In this document: in pieces, positions 47,635 to 57,905 of the stretch
Position numbering within the stretch: position 1 is the stretch's first letter
Layout: every line of letters starts with the position of its first letter
From: Bacteroidota bacterium
GTDB lineage: Bacteria > Bacteroidota > Ignavibacteria > Kapaibacteriales > UBA2268
DNA length: 64,000 bases
NCBI GenBank assembly: GCA_029974985.1
Contig: JARKQC010000323.1
Span: forward strand, 32,469-96,468
Direction of reading: 5' to 3'
The notes under the pieces: model-generated
What the model was told of the DNA's origin: nothing
The model's input: only the letters and a program-made list of their open reading frames with translations
Databases searched by the model: none
Position numbers and translations under genes: made by a program

Positions 47635-48126
47635 TTATTCTTCAATTTTATTAAGGAATTTTTGAATTTGATTAGAGCTCATTAGTTCTCTATATGATAC
47701 ATCTAAATCTTTGCAAATTCGTTGGATTACTTCTGTTTCATCATCACTAACATTATGAGAAAAAAACGAACCAGATGAAAAAGCAATATAATAAGCTAAT
47801 GCAACTAAGGTTGTTTTAAATTGGACGCCAATTTCTCTATCAATTTTTCTTGAAAGAAATCCCGAAATATATTTTAAACTATCGTGGTCTGAAATAATTG
47901 AGCGTTCTTTCAAGCCTTCTAATTGCTGAACACTTTGAATATCATTAAAACAGAAATTAACTAACTCATAATCAAATTTCTTTGCATTTTTCAAAAACTT
48001 TTCAAATGCAGAAAATTCTTTTTTATCAATTTTATTATCTGCTTCAGCAACTAAATAAAAAATCCTAAATGGTGCGAGTAAAATTTCATTTACTTCATCA
48101 TCACTAAAAATTTCTTTAAAATTCAT
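47635..48126 (-). CDS. TerB-like domain protein, function unknown
   Basis: A 163-residue all-helical acidic protein. The pattern ILLAPFRIFYLVAEADNKIDKKEFSAFEKFL (about 16-46) and DDETEVIQRICKDLDVS (about 126-142) resembles TerB-type tellurite-resistance helical domains with acidic metal-binding residues. No other ter genes are nearby. It lies 28 bp downstream of the secreted BNR protein. Confidence 0.5.
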   Translation of the reverse strand: MNFKEIFSDDEVNEILLAPFRIFYLVAEADNKIDKKEFSAFEKFLKNAKKFDYELVNFCFNDIQSVQQLEGLKERSIISDHDSLKYISGFLSRKIDREIGVQFKTTLVALAYYIAFSSGSFFSHNVSDDETEVIQRICKDLDVSYRELMSSNQIQKFLNKIEE

Positions 48127-48154
48127 AAAATAACTCTTTTGAAATGTTAAACAT

Positions 48155-51049
48155 TTATTTAGTCAAAAATAATAATTTTCTATAAATTTCACCTAAATAA
48201 TTTTCAATTTGTAAAATATATGCTCCCGAACAAAATTGTGAAATATCAAGTTGAATATCATTCAACTTATTATTATTCTTATTAATTAACATTATTCCAT
48301 TCATATCAAATACTTTAATATTTAATATATTATCAAATTGACTAATAATCTTTACAAAATCTTTTGTTGGATTAGGAAATATCTTTAATTGCTCAGCAAA
48401 TTGATTGCTTTTTACTGAAACTGCTTTATTACCAATTACAATATCATCGAGATACCAACCATCGCCATGCCTAAATAAATTTGATTTAAATCTTAACCTT
48501 ACAAATACTCTTTTAGCATTATCTTTATAAGGGATAGTTAATCTTTCGAATTTCCAATTAGAGTTATTTAATTCATCTTTATTCCATTCTTCATAGTTCA
48601 GATTGTTAAAATTTGCTAATTTTTGCCAATTTTCCATATCATCATAAGATATTTCAATCAATGCTGAATCATCGGGAAATACTCTACAAATTTGCATAAA
48701 AGTTATGTACAAATCTTCATTGTTTCTAATTTCTACAGGTAAAAATATTAATGTATCTAATTGTCCACCTTTGTATTTATCATTTGGAGCATTGGATAAT
48801 GATTTTGATGAACTGACAAATACTTCATTAGTAGTTTTCCAGTTTTCTGTGATATAATAATATGGAAGTTTCATTTTGTCAAAATTTTCGTTTAATGATT
48901 CGAGATAAGAACCCGTAAATACGTCATAATAAATAGTAAAATCGCTTTGAGTTGATTTATTTAATGATTGAAAAAAGTCATAAATCGAAGCTCTATATTT
49001 ATGAAAACCGATATTATCTGCTTTATCAGTAAATACCATAGTTTTACTAGTATCTGTTGAACTTAAAGGAAATTCGACAGTGGGGAAATCCACTCGATTT
49101 ATTCTAAGCCCTTGTAAATTTACTATTGGGGTAATATTATCACTTCTTAAACTTGGGATTTTGATTGTTAAATCTACATTATTATTATCATTTCCTTTTA
49201 AATCAATAATTTCGGGCATACCGGGTTTTTCAGAGCCACCAGCATAAGATTCGATATCTCTATGAATACTCGAATCTTTTCCAGCCACTGCATATATTTT
49301 ATAATTATATTTTTGAAATGGAATAATATCATTATCAATATACGAATTATCACTTCCTGGTAAAGTAGCAATAACTTGATTATCTTTTAATAGCCTATGA
49401 ATAAATTCATCGGGTTTTAAATCTTGCCCAAAAGCTCGTTTATCGGGAGGTATCCAAGATAATTCAATTTCTTTTGGACTTGATAAATTAGATTTAGAAG
49501 AAAAATCTTTCGGTGCTTCGGGTGCGCGTACATCTATTATTGCAGTATAAATATCGCTATCTGATATATTTTTTACAGCATTTCTCATATCAACCCAAGA
49601 TGGATAAATCTTTCCATCTAAAAAAGCATTTCCACTATAATCACCGGCAAAGGAATTTCCTTGGAAAGGATTTAAACGTAAATCACTATTAATATCAGAA
49701 ACTCTTCTATCAATCCAAGTATCGCCACCATCGCTTGAATAAGCAACATAACACTCAATCATAATATTATTAGGGTCGTTTCTACTATCAAGGAACATAA
49801 CGCCTAAATCACCATTTGTATTATCTATGCTTAACCAATGCCAAAACTGGTCATTAGTTGTGTCTGAATGTATGATGACTGGTTTGCTCCAAGTATCACC
49901 TTTATCAGTAGATTTTGAAAAGTATATATTGGGATAATTATCTGCTGACCAGCATAAATATATATTTCCCTTTCTCGGACCATTGCTAATATCTGTAACT
50001 ATAACGGGATATGCTTCAGCACGAACTTTTCCTTTTACAACGTGTCTAAATCCTTCTGTAATTTCTTTTGTTTCACCAAAAATATTGTAATTATGAATAA
50101 TTCGAGGTTTGGTAAATGTTTTTCCTCCATCATAAGATTTTACAAAACCAACCCCGTGCACAATACCATGATTCCAAACTACATAAACTTCTCCATTCGG
50201 ACCCGTAGTAGCAAGAGGAAAACTTTGCCCAAAAGTAGTATCTTCGCTACTTCCAGCAACTCTATCACTAATATTTATTGGAACAGACCAAGTTTCGCCT
50301 AAATCTTCTGATTTAGATAGCACAATTTGAGTTGCTGAATCTCGGGGAGTAACACGTTTCCAAGGAATATAAAGGTGTCTATGATAAGGGGACGAAATTG
50401 AATTATCAACTTGAACATAGTATTTATCCTCAAAATTTGAATCAAGAGTCTGCGATCCAAGATGAAGAATTACGGGTATATGTGCTTTCCAAGTTTTTCC
50501 TTCATCTGTTGTTTTTGCAATAAAAACACCATTTTCCCCCACAAGCCCTTGTTTTGTGCTATTAACATCACCAAAACCACCATAACATAAATAACCAATC
50601 CCTTCATTATCAAACATTACAGAAGGATCGTTTGTAGAACGCCAATTAGGAAATGGTTTTCCTAAATTAAGATTTACCCAATTATTGCCTCCATCACTTG
50701 ATACATACACCCAAGTAGAGGAATTTGCACGATAATCAACTGCAGAAGCTATTAAATTATTAGGATTTTTGGGATTAATAGAAATTGATGATTCATTCTG
50801 CATTTTATTTTGCTCATTAGGCAACTCATCGCTTGTAGCATTAACATTTATAAAATTTGGCAAAGGGTTTTTATTACTCATAAAAATATTAAATTCAGGG
50901 TCTTTATATTTTTTATCTGGTAATGGGTGAGCAACCTTAAAATATCTACGAAATGCCTCTTTTGCTTTTTGATGCTCAAGTCTATCGTCGCTATAAGTAT
51001 ATGAGGATAAAATAATTAAAGTAAATACTAATGTAAAAATTGATTTCAT
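48155..51049 (-). CDS. Secreted sialidase-like (BNR repeat) protein with T9SS sorting domain
   Basis: I start at the ATG at 51049 (MKSIFTLVFTLIILSSYTYS, a clean signal peptide), not the ORF start at 51064; the product is 964 residues. Residues about 80-520 carry repeated Asp-box-like motifs (SSDGGNNWVNL, TTDEGKTWKAH, SEDLGETWSVP, STDKGDTWSKP, SSDGGDTWIDR), typical of exo-alpha-sialidase or BNR beta-propellers. A fibronectin-type III-like region follows. Near the end are a carbohydrate-binding-like jelly-roll with GDGWYLDDIVIGN and a T9SS sorting domain (LKIFPNPTKDFVKI). The catalytic residues of true sialidases are not evident, so substrate is open. Confidence 0.82.
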   Translation of the reverse strand: MKSIFTLVFTLIILSSYTYSDDRLEHQKAKEAFRRYFKVAHPLPDKKYKDPEFNIFMSNKNPLPNFINVNATSDELPNEQNKMQNESSISINPKNPNNLIASAVDYRANSSTWVYVSSDGGNNWVNLNLGKPFPNWRSTNDPSVMFDNEGIGYLCYGGFGDVNSTKQGLVGENGVFIAKTTDEGKTWKAHIPVILHLGSQTLDSNFEDKYYVQVDNSISSPYHRHLYIPWKRVTPRDSATQIVLSKSEDLGETWSVPINISDRVAGSSEDTTFGQSFPLATTGPNGEVYVVWNHGIVHGVGFVKSYDGGKTFTKPRIIHNYNIFGETKEITEGFRHVVKGKVRAEAYPVIVTDISNGPRKGNIYLCWSADNYPNIYFSKSTDKGDTWSKPVIIHSDTTNDQFWHWLSIDNTNGDLGVMFLDSRNDPNNIMIECYVAYSSDGGDTWIDRRVSDINSDLRLNPFQGNSFAGDYSGNAFLDGKIYPSWVDMRNAVKNISDSDIYTAIIDVRAPEAPKDFSSKSNLSSPKEIELSWIPPDKRAFGQDLKPDEFIHRLLKDNQVIATLPGSDNSYIDNDIIPFQKYNYKIYAVAGKDSSIHRDIESYAGGSEKPGMPEIIDLKGNDNNNVDLTIKIPSLRSDNITPIVNLQGLRINRVDFPTVEFPLSSTDTSKTMVFTDKADNIGFHKYRASIYDFFQSLNKSTQSDFTIYYDVFTGSYLESLNENFDKMKLPYYYITENWKTTNEVFVSSSKSLSNAPNDKYKGGQLDTLIFLPVEIRNNEDLYITFMQICRVFPDDSALIEISYDDMENWQKLANFNNLNYEEWNKDELNNSNWKFERLTIPYKDNAKRVFVRLRFKSNLFRHGDGWYLDDIVIGNKAVSVKSNQFAEQLKIFPNPTKDFVKIISQFDNILNIKVFDMNGIMLINKNNNKLNDIQLDISQFCSGAYILQIENYLGEIYRKLLFLTK

Positions 51050-51176
51050 AAGAAAAAAATCCAATATTGTCTAAAATATAATCATAAATTAATAATAAAT
51101 TATGATTTTTACAAACAAATATTGGAAATATTGGTAATAATTCTAATTATATTTAAAAAAAAGATTAAGTATTGCT

Positions 51177-52259
51177 TTATTTACTCAAGCCTTGATTTAA
51201 TAATTCAGTTTTTTCAGCAATTTTTAAATTTTCGATAACAAAATCCAGATTTCCAGTTAAAATATCTTGTAAAGGATAATTTTTATTATCGCCTTCAAGT
51301 CTATGGTCGGTTAATCTATTTTGTGGATAATTATAAGTTCTAATTTTTTCTGAACGGTCACCAGATTTTACCATCGTTTTTCGAGTTGATGACATCTCTT
51401 CTTGCTGTTTTTTCTGCTCCATTTCATATATTCTTGAACGCAGAACTTTCATTGCTTTTTCTCGGTTTTTAAGTTGTGATCTTTCTTCTTGGCATTGAAC
51501 GACTATACCCGTTGGTATATGAGTCATTCTAACAGCAGTTTCAACTTTATTAACGTTTTGCCCACCCTTGCCACCAGCACGATAAATATCAATTCTTAAA
51601 TCCTCTTCACGAATATCAATATCAATATCTTCGGCTTCGGGGAGAACAACTATTGTTGCCGCAGAAGTATGAACACGACCACTTGCTTCTGTTTCAGGTA
51701 CGCGTTGCACTCTATGGACACCACTTTCAAATTTCATAGTACCATATACATCTTCGCCAGAAATTGAGAAAATAATTTCTTTAAAACCACCTCGGTCACT
51801 CTCATTAAAATCAATCGTTTCGATATTATAATTTAATTTATCAGCAAAATGTTGATACATTCGGAATAAATCACCAGCAAAAATTCCAGCTTCGTCGCCA
51901 CCAGTACCAGCACGAATTTCTACAATGCAATTTCGTAAGTCATTAGGGTCTTTTGGTATTAATAGAATTCTTAATTCATCTTCTATAGCTTGGATTTCAC
52001 TTTCGAGTAAATTATTCTCTTCATAAGCCATATCGCGTAATTCGGAGTCGGTACTTTTATCATTAATTAAAAGTTTGTTAGAATTATAATCATCAACAAA
52101 CTTGATAAATTTTTTTGATACATCACTAAGTATTTTTAGTTGTTTATATTCTCGTGAGACTTCTTTGTAGAGTTTTACATCATTTACAATACTTGGTTCG
52201 TTTAGTTTAGCCTCGACAGATTCGAATCTTTCGATTAATGATTTTACTTTATCGTACAT
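51177..52259 (-). CDS. prfA: Peptide chain release factor 1
   Basis: RF1 ends translation at UAA and UAG. The 360-residue protein has the GGQ motif in [18 protein letters not shown] (about 230-247), the arginine-rich helix and the codon-recognition region ([14 protein letters not shown] near 190). Upstream a coiled-coil N-terminal domain (1-100) is present. Preceded on the minus strand by a short spacer from the protein at 52348-53685. Confidence 0.96.
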   Translation of the reverse strand: MYDKVKSLIERFESVEAKLNEPSIVNDVKLYKEVSREYKQLKILSDVSKKFIKFVDDYNSNKLLINDKSTDSELRDMAYEENNLLESEIQAIEDELRILLIPKDPNDLRNCIVEIRAGTGGDEAGIFAGDLFRMYQHFADKLNYNIETIDFNESDRGGFKEIIFSISGEDVYGTMKFESGVHRVQRVPETEASGRVHTSAATIVVLPEAEDIDIDIREEDLRIDIYRAGGKGGQNVNKVETAVRMTHIPTGIVVQCQEERSQLKNREKAMKVLRSRIYEMEQKKQQEEMSSTRKTMVKSGDRSEKIRTYNYPQNRLTDHRLEGDNKNYPLQDILTGNLDFVIENLKIAEKTELLNQGLSK

Positions 52260-52347
52260 TATTTTATGTTATGAAATTATTTTAAAATACAAAAATAATA
52301 CTATTATTTTAAATAATTAATTGAATATTATTAGATAAATAAAATAG

Positions 52348-53685
52348 TTAAAAACCATATTCTAATAGATTTTTTACAATATCTTCGGTATAAATATTTA
52401 CAGACTCGCCAAACCACTCTTTTTTTGGAACTAATATTAAAGAGCCATAGCTTGATGGATTGAAAGGTGAAAATGACGAAGTCATAATTTGAGTTAGTTC
52501 CTCGGGTCTGAATTCGTTATCATAATCATTTACTATTATAGTACAGCCCAATTCGATTTGTTTATTTTCTTTTAAAGGAATGTCTATTAATCCAAGTAAA
52601 GAAAAAGGAATTTTAAATTTTACAATATAACCATTATCATTTAAATTAGAAATAGCTTTAACCAATTTTGAATCAGTTTTTTGCTCTACAGAAATATCAT
52701 CGCTTGTAGCAATTTTCACATAAGCTTCTTTATCTGTAAAATTTCCCGGAAAAATAGAAAATTTAAAAATTCCACTTTGAGCACTTTCTCTAAATTTTAT
52801 TTTTGAATCTTTACTGTCTTTTTGTAAAAAGCGATTTTCCTCATCGTCATTATTAACATCAAGCCAAACATCAACCATATCACAAATGCAAGTATCGCAA
52901 TTCTGAGTTACAACAATATCATCAGAAATATCAATAGTAAAATATAAATAATTCTCGTCGTAAGCAGAACTTGCTTTAAAAGAGCAATCATCTTCGCCCT
53001 TCCAATAATACGCTCCAACGGGGATATAATCAACATTGTCAGAAACTAACTCAGCATTGTAACCTTTGTAGAACTTTTTTCCTCTATAGTAAGAAGGTAA
53101 AATTAAATATTTCCTAAAGAAAATTTCCTTACCATTTTTTGTTTGTATATATTTGTCAGAACCAGTTAGTTCTATATAATTTCTTATTTTTTCATAAGTT
53201 AAATCAGATATTCTTCGAGTTGCAAATACTTCACTTTTAATAAGTGAACCATTATCAAAAGAATATGCGTCCATAATCCAATCGTATTGCTTGTTCTTTT
53301 TTGTAACAATACATTTATTATCTCTAATGACTACCCCAATTTCAAGGGGTAATTCTACAAAATCATATATATACTGACCAACTTTTTGCAAAAACCCATC
53401 AATGTCCGCAAAAAGATATACATACATTTTTCTTGACCTATCTCCACTTAATCTTATTGACATAGCAATGTCATTATTTCCATCACCAGAAAAATCACCT
53501 ATATCATAACCCCAAATATTAAATTCAGAGCCTTGCGGTAATTGTTCTTTCAAGTCATCAATAAGTGCATTATCGAAATAAGGTTCAATTCTTTTTGCAA
53601 GTTCTGGGAATTTTATTCCAGATTGGGAATAAGAATTGAAAGTAAATAAAAATAAAGCAATAATGTATAAAAAGAATTTTTTCAT
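52348..53685 (-). CDS. Exported protein with CBM9-like domain
   Basis: A 445-residue protein with a signal peptide (1-20). An FG-GAP/VCBS-like calcium loop GDFSGDGNNDIAMS is near residues 62-75. The second half (about 220-430) has SAYDENYLYFTIDISDD and DMVDVWLDVNNDDE, a pattern of CBM9/DOMON-like carbohydrate-binding beta domains. A sugar-binding or surface role is inferred. Upstream on the same strand is the PfkB kinase gene, 8 bp away. Confidence 0.6.
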   Translation of the reverse strand: MKKFFLYIIALFLFTFNSYSQSGIKFPELAKRIEPYFDNALIDDLKEQLPQGSEFNIWGYDIGDFSGDGNNDIAMSIRLSGDRSRKMYVYLFADIDGFLQKVGQYIYDFVELPLEIGVVIRDNKCIVTKKNKQYDWIMDAYSFDNGSLIKSEVFATRRISDLTYEKIRNYIELTGSDKYIQTKNGKEIFFRKYLILPSYYRGKKFYKGYNAELVSDNVDYIPVGAYYWKGEDDCSFKASSAYDENYLYFTIDISDDIVVTQNCDTCICDMVDVWLDVNNDDEENRFLQKDSKDSKIKFRESAQSGIFKFSIFPGNFTDKEAYVKIATSDDISVEQKTDSKLVKAISNLNDNGYIVKFKIPFSLLGLIDIPLKENKQIELGCTIIVNDYDNEFRPEELTQIMTSSFSPFNPSSYGSLILVPKKEWFGESVNIYTEDIVKNLLEYGF

Positions 53686-53693
53686 TTATTTAA

Positions 53694-54701
53694 TTATATT
53701 AAATTTTCTAATAATATTTTATCGCGTGCAGAAATCATATCAAATTTAGAACGTGCTCCCATTTGTGATACAATTTTTGATGAAATAAACGATGCTAAAT
53801 GCCCTGCTTTATGTGGATTACCAGTTTTAATAATCCCATAGAAAAAAGCACCTGCAAATGAATCACCTGCTCCAGTAGTATCAATAGGGTTTACCTTGTA
53901 TGGTGGTATTTCGTAACGTTTACCATCCCAAGATATAATTGAACCTTTGTCCCCGAGTGTTAAAGCTACATTTTTTGTCATATTTAGTAATGAATTAAAT
54001 GCTATATTGACATCTGATTTACCAGTTAAAGATTTAGCTTCATTTTCATTACAGAAAACCATATCTGATTGTTCGATTACTTTTATTAAATTATCTTTAA
54101 ATAAATCTGTAATGAAAGTATCTGAGAATGTAAGTGAGATTTTTGTATTATTTTGTTTTGCAATATCAACTGCCTTAAATATAGCATCTGTACTTGATTG
54201 TTCAGAAAACTTATATCCCTCGATATATAGCCATTCTGAGCGTGCTATTATATCATTATTAATATTTTTTGTCCCAAAATCAGCAGTTGCCGCTAAGCAA
54301 GTGTACATTGTTCTTTCTGAATCTGGTGTGATGAAAACAACGCAAACCCCTGTTGGAGCTGTGTTTATTTGTTCAGTATTTAGAATAATGCCTAAATCAC
54401 TAAATTCTTTTTTGTAAAAATTACCAAAATCATCATTTCCGAGAACTGTTTTATAAGCACCTTTTCCCCCCAATTGAACATAAGAAATTATAGTATTAGC
54501 GGCAGAGCCACCACTAACACGAAAATAATCTTTGTGTTTAAAATCATTCAGTAGTTTATTTCTTGCGTCAATATCAATAAGAATCATCGCGCCTTTTTGT
54601 AGTCCAGCATTGTCTAATTCCTCGTCGGTAACCAAGAATTGTAAATCAACTAATCCATTTCCTAAACCACATAATTCTATATCTTTTTCTTTCATTATCA
54701 T
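53694..54701 (-). CDS. PfkB family carbohydrate/nucleoside kinase (adenosine-kinase-like)
   Basis: A 335-residue ribokinase-fold kinase. The N-terminal NGLVDLQFLV, substrate strand VSGGSAANTIISYVQLGGKGAYKTVLGNDDFG and the ATP/anion-hole motif DTTGAGDSFAGAFFYG (about 285-300, catalytic Asp) are all present. The N-terminal set resembles the adenosine kinase-like PfkB branch of Bacteroidota. Substrate is not certain. The start at 54701 or the ATG two codons later (54695) are equally possible. Confidence 0.85.
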   Translation of the reverse strand: MIMKEKDIELCGLGNGLVDLQFLVTDEELDNAGLQKGAMILIDIDARNKLLNDFKHKDYFRVSGGSAANTIISYVQLGGKGAYKTVLGNDDFGNFYKKEFSDLGIILNTEQINTAPTGVCVVFITPDSERTMYTCLAATADFGTKNINNDIIARSEWLYIEGYKFSEQSSTDAIFKAVDIAKQNNTKISLTFSDTFITDLFKDNLIKVIEQSDMVFCNENEAKSLTGKSDVNIAFNSLLNMTKNVALTLGDKGSIISWDGKRYEIPPYKVNPIDTTGAGDSFAGAFFYGIIKTGNPHKAGHLASFISSKIVSQMGARSKFDMISARDKILLENLI

Positions 54702-54719
54702 ATTTTTTATTGTTTAATA

Positions 54720-55757
54720 TTAAATTTTTCTATCGTTGAAATCTCTTATTGCGGCATTTATTAATTTCATACAAAGCTCTGGGAACTCGATTCCAACTTC
54801 TCGAGCCGCCATAGGAACTAAACTTTGTGAAGTAAAACCCGGAATCGTATTTACTTCGAGGCAAAAAGGTTGCCCTTCTTCATTTAATCTAAAATCAACA
54901 CGAGCAAAACCCGAACAGCCCAATGAATGATAAGCTGCTAAAGCCATAGTTTGAGTAAATTCAGAAATATCATCACTTATAACAGCAGGGCAGATATAAT
55001 TTGTTTTTCCTTTTGTATATTTATGACGATAATCATAAAAGCCATCTTCGGTAATAATTTCTATTACAGGCAGAGCGTCGCCATCAACTATTCCAACAGT
55101 AATTTCACGACCAGGAATATATTCTTCAATCAAGATATCCGGTGAATATTTTGCCGCAACTTGTAAACCTTTTTCAATACTATCAATATCCCCATCAAGA
55201 ATAATGCTAAGCCCGATAGTCGAGCCTTGGTCATTAGGTTTAATTACAATTTGTTTTCCAAACTGCTTTTTGATATTCTTTGCAATGTTTTCATTATTAA
55301 TATCATTTTTATGAATTATAGACCAAGGTGCAGTCAGTACGTTAGCAGATACAAAACAAGATTTAGAGCCAGATTTATCATAAGCAAGACTACTTGATTT
55401 AACATTACTTCCCGTATAAGGAATCCCTCTTAATTCGAGTAATGATTGAATTAAGCCATCTTCACCATATTTACCGTGTAATACAATAAATATTACATCA
55501 ATATTGTCAAAATATTCTGAATTAATCGCATCGATATAATTCCGTGGTGAGAACTTTTTCAATTCATCAATATCATTATATTCTGACATATCAGAAATCA
55601 AATCATTGGAAAATTTTGGGAAATCCACGCCATAAGCAGGGTCGCAAGCTAATACATTATGCCCTAAACTCTTTAGGGCTTCGATAACAGATTTACCTCC
55701 TGAAATAGATACATTTCTTTCTGTTGATATACCGCCAAAAATAACTGCTATATTCAT
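54720..55757 (-). CDS. ddl: D-alanine-D-alanine ligase
   Basis: ATP-grasp enzyme making the D-Ala-D-Ala dipeptide of peptidoglycan. The 345-residue sequence has IAVIFGGISTERNVSISGG (about 3-21), the LHGKYGEDG loop, IVIKPNDQGSTIGLSI, the EEYIPGREITVGIV motif and the active-site end FARVDFRLNEEGQPFCLEVNTIPGFT. It follows the TPR lipoprotein by 47 bp. Confidence 0.96.
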   Translation of the reverse strand: MNIAVIFGGISTERNVSISGGKSVIEALKSLGHNVLACDPAYGVDFPKFSNDLISDMSEYNDIDELKKFSPRNYIDAINSEYFDNIDVIFIVLHGKYGEDGLIQSLLELRGIPYTGSNVKSSSLAYDKSGSKSCFVSANVLTAPWSIIHKNDINNENIAKNIKKQFGKQIVIKPNDQGSTIGLSIILDGDIDSIEKGLQVAAKYSPDILIEEYIPGREITVGIVDGDALPVIEIITEDGFYDYRHKYTKGKTNYICPAVISDDISEFTQTMALAAYHSLGCSGFARVDFRLNEEGQPFCLEVNTIPGFTSQSLVPMAAREVGIEFPELCMKLINAAIRDFNDRKI

Positions 55758-55804
55758 AAATTAATAGATTTCTTTATTTAATTATTTAATAATTTATTTT
55801 AATT

Positions 55805-56620
55805 TTAATTACAATTATCTTGTATTAAATCATAAACTTGGGTGATACCATATTCACCTGCTTTTGACCAATCCGAACAAGCTCCAACTTTATCACCAAG
55901 TTCTAATTTTGCAAATGCACGATTATAATATGCAAGTGCTGATTTTGGATTTAACTCAATAGCTTTAGTGTATTGTTTTACTGCTTCAATATTATTTTTT
56001 AATTCAGAGTAGCAAATACCAATATTTATATATGCTTCCGATGAATTTGGATCAATTTTTAGTGCCTTATTGTAATATTCAATTGCGTTATCATATATTG
56101 TCGCATTAACATACAATGCACCAATACCAAAATAAGCTTCGATATTTTTTGGATTTAATTCAATAGCTTTTTTAAAATCTGAATCTGCACGCACTAAACT
56201 ATCTGAATCGCTAAAAATATTCCCTCTTAAAACATAAGCTGAATCATTTTTAGAATTCATTTCGATTAGTTTATCAAGAACAGAAATTGCTTCTTTAAAA
56301 TCTCCTTGATAATATTTTGCAAAGGCTTTAAAATACATTGCAACGTTGTTTTTTGGATTTAATTCAATTGCTTTATTAAGATTGTTTATAGCCAATTCTG
56401 TTTCATTATTTAAAAAATGTACTTTACCTTTTAAAGCCCATAACTCATCACTATTTCCATTGATTTTAATCGCTTTTTCTAATTCTTCAATAGCAACATT
56501 GTATTTTTCTGCTTTAATATTAATTTCAGCAGATTTAATATAAGAGTCCGTTGATTCACCGCAGGAATTTATTATTAAAACAAAAACAGCGAATATTGTT
56601 AATAAATTGTAAAATTTCAT
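55805..56620 (-). CDS. TPR-repeat lipoprotein
   Basis: The upstream ATG at 56737 adds an unlikely leader; I start at the ATG at 56620, which begins MKFYNLLTIFAVFVLIINSC, a signal with a lipobox (NSC). The 271-residue product has about seven 34-residue TPR units (for example ALKGKVHFLNNETELAINNL; IDPNSSEAYINIGICYS). TPR proteins act as scaffolds; the partner is unknown. The TPR repeats give similar nucleotide repeats about 102 bases apart, which should not be mistaken for a DNA repeat. Confidence 0.85.
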   Translation of the reverse strand: MKFYNLLTIFAVFVLIINSCGESTDSYIKSAEINIKAEKYNVAIEELEKAIKINGNSDELWALKGKVHFLNNETELAINNLNKAIELNPKNNVAMYFKAFAKYYQGDFKEAISVLDKLIEMNSKNDSAYVLRGNIFSDSDSLVRADSDFKKAIELNPKNIEAYFGIGALYVNATIYDNAIEYYNKALKIDPNSSEAYINIGICYSELKNNIEAVKQYTKAIELNPKSALAYYNRAFAKLELGDKVGACSDWSKAGEYGITQVYDLIQDNCN

Positions 56621-56820
56621 TTTAAAATTATACATTAATAGATTTTTTGAAAATTGAATAATATTCCCTATATAACGTTTTTCAAATATTAAAATTGATT
56701 TTTTATTAATATAAGTATAAAAATGATCTAAAATCATAAATCATATCACAAAATAAAAAAATATAAATACTTGAAAATGAATTACAGAATACAATATCTA
56801 ATGAATTTTTTAGAAAAAAA

Positions 56821-57690
56821 TTATTCCCTAATTAAAGGCAATGTAGAGCATCTAAATAATCCACCTAATTTTGCTACTTCTTGATAATCAGTTTCTATTA
56901 CCTTTACACCTTTCGAAGATAGCATTTCATTAATTCGCACAAAACTCTTATCTGAAATAATTTTTTCGGGCGATAATGAAAATATATTTGGAAACATATT
57001 ATACATTTCTTCTTGATTTACGAAAATGATATTTTCATATCCAAAAATATCATATAATTCTGTGGGTTTGTGTACAAATCCATTTTCATAAACTATTGCA
57101 CAACTTTTTCCAACGGGTTGAAAAGCACAATCGAGATGTAAAATATTTGTTTCTGCTTGACAAGTTACATACATTTGAAATGGAATTACCTCATAATTAG
57201 GAAAACTATCTTTAATAAACTTAAAGCCATAATAATTAGTTCTTTCTGTAAGACCAACAAAAATATATTTTCCAGAAATTATAACATCACCACCCTCGAT
57301 AGTTGCATTTTGAGGTGGGCGAATGATTCTATTATTATCAATATTTTCAAGAATTTTAGCTAATCCTTTTTGTTCAGGTTCTCTATTAGATTTTTTCATT
57401 TTGGAAAGAACAAATGTATCGCCGATAACAAAACCAATATCACGAGTAAAAATTTGGTCTTGGTCTTTAACATTTTCAGGACGGAGAACCTCGACTCCTT
57501 CATTTTCAATTAATTTAGCAAAATTATCTACTTGATTTATTAAAGAACTTTCAGTTGGATAGTTTCCAAGTTTTAGATGTTTTGAAATTTTAGGATTGTT
57601 TTCATATACTATATTGCCGCTATCATTAGCAATTCCTACAACAACAGATTTTAATACATCTGTTTCTGAGTTAATATTTATATTTATCAT
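56821..57690 (-). CDS. Amidinotransferase / dimethylarginine dimethylaminohydrolase-like protein
   Basis: A 289-residue pentein-fold enzyme. It carries FTRDIGFVIGD (about 79-90), ATIEGGDV (about 127-134), a catalytic histidine in NILHLDCAF (about 184), and the nucleophile cysteine near 280 in GGLFRCSTLPL at the C-terminus. These residues fit hydrolases and transferases acting on guanidino compounds (DDAH, arginine deiminase, amidinotransferase). Substrate cannot be fixed. It is preceded by a 215-base spacer separating it from pepE. Confidence 0.8.
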   Translation of the reverse strand: MINININSETDVLKSVVVGIANDSGNIVYENNPKISKHLKLGNYPTESSLINQVDNFAKLIENEGVEVLRPENVKDQDQIFTRDIGFVIGDTFVLSKMKKSNREPEQKGLAKILENIDNNRIIRPPQNATIEGGDVIISGKYIFVGLTERTNYYGFKFIKDSFPNYEVIPFQMYVTCQAETNILHLDCAFQPVGKSCAIVYENGFVHKPTELYDIFGYENIIFVNQEEMYNMFPNIFSLSPEKIISDKSFVRINEMLSSKGVKVIETDYQEVAKLGGLFRCSTLPLIRE

Positions 57691-57797
57691 AAAAAAATTA
57701 GTTTTTAATTATTTGTTATAATAACTTGTGTAATAACGATTTAAAAATTAAATATTTTAAATAAATTAAAATTATTAATTTAATAGGAGAAATAATT

Positions 57798-57815
57798 ATG
57801 ATTATTTTATATTGA
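57798..57815 (+). other. Five-codon open frame with strong Shine-Dalgarno (uncertain)
   Basis: AGGAG at 57785-57789 stands 8 bases before ATG at 57798, which opens the frame M-I-I-L-Y then TGA. A hairpin follows at 57828-57872. It may be a chance match; no gene follows on the plus strand until recN at 58779. Confidence 0.15.
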
Positions 57816-57827
57816 GAATTTCATAAG

Positions 57828-57872
57828 AAACATTCTATTGTATTGTAAAATAAAACAATTAATAGAATGTTT
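57828..57872. terminator. Hairpin downstream of pepE
   Basis: AAACATTCTATT (57828-57839) pairs perfectly with AATAGAATGTTT (57861-57872), separated by an A+T-rich loop. It follows pepE on the minus strand, though the T-run after the stem is weak, so termination is probable rather than certain. Confidence 0.5.
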
Positions 57873-57905
57873 TATATGAAAAAAAATTAGTATAATAATA
57901 TATTA

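Noticed and set aside
54720..55757. Several plus-strand frames opposite ddl and the PfkB kinase
   Set aside because: Antisense to conserved genes; products look like arbitrary translations.
55805..56620. Near-repeats of about 102 bases on the minus strand
   Set aside because: They are the coding sequence of tandem TPR units, not a DNA repeat or CRISPR.
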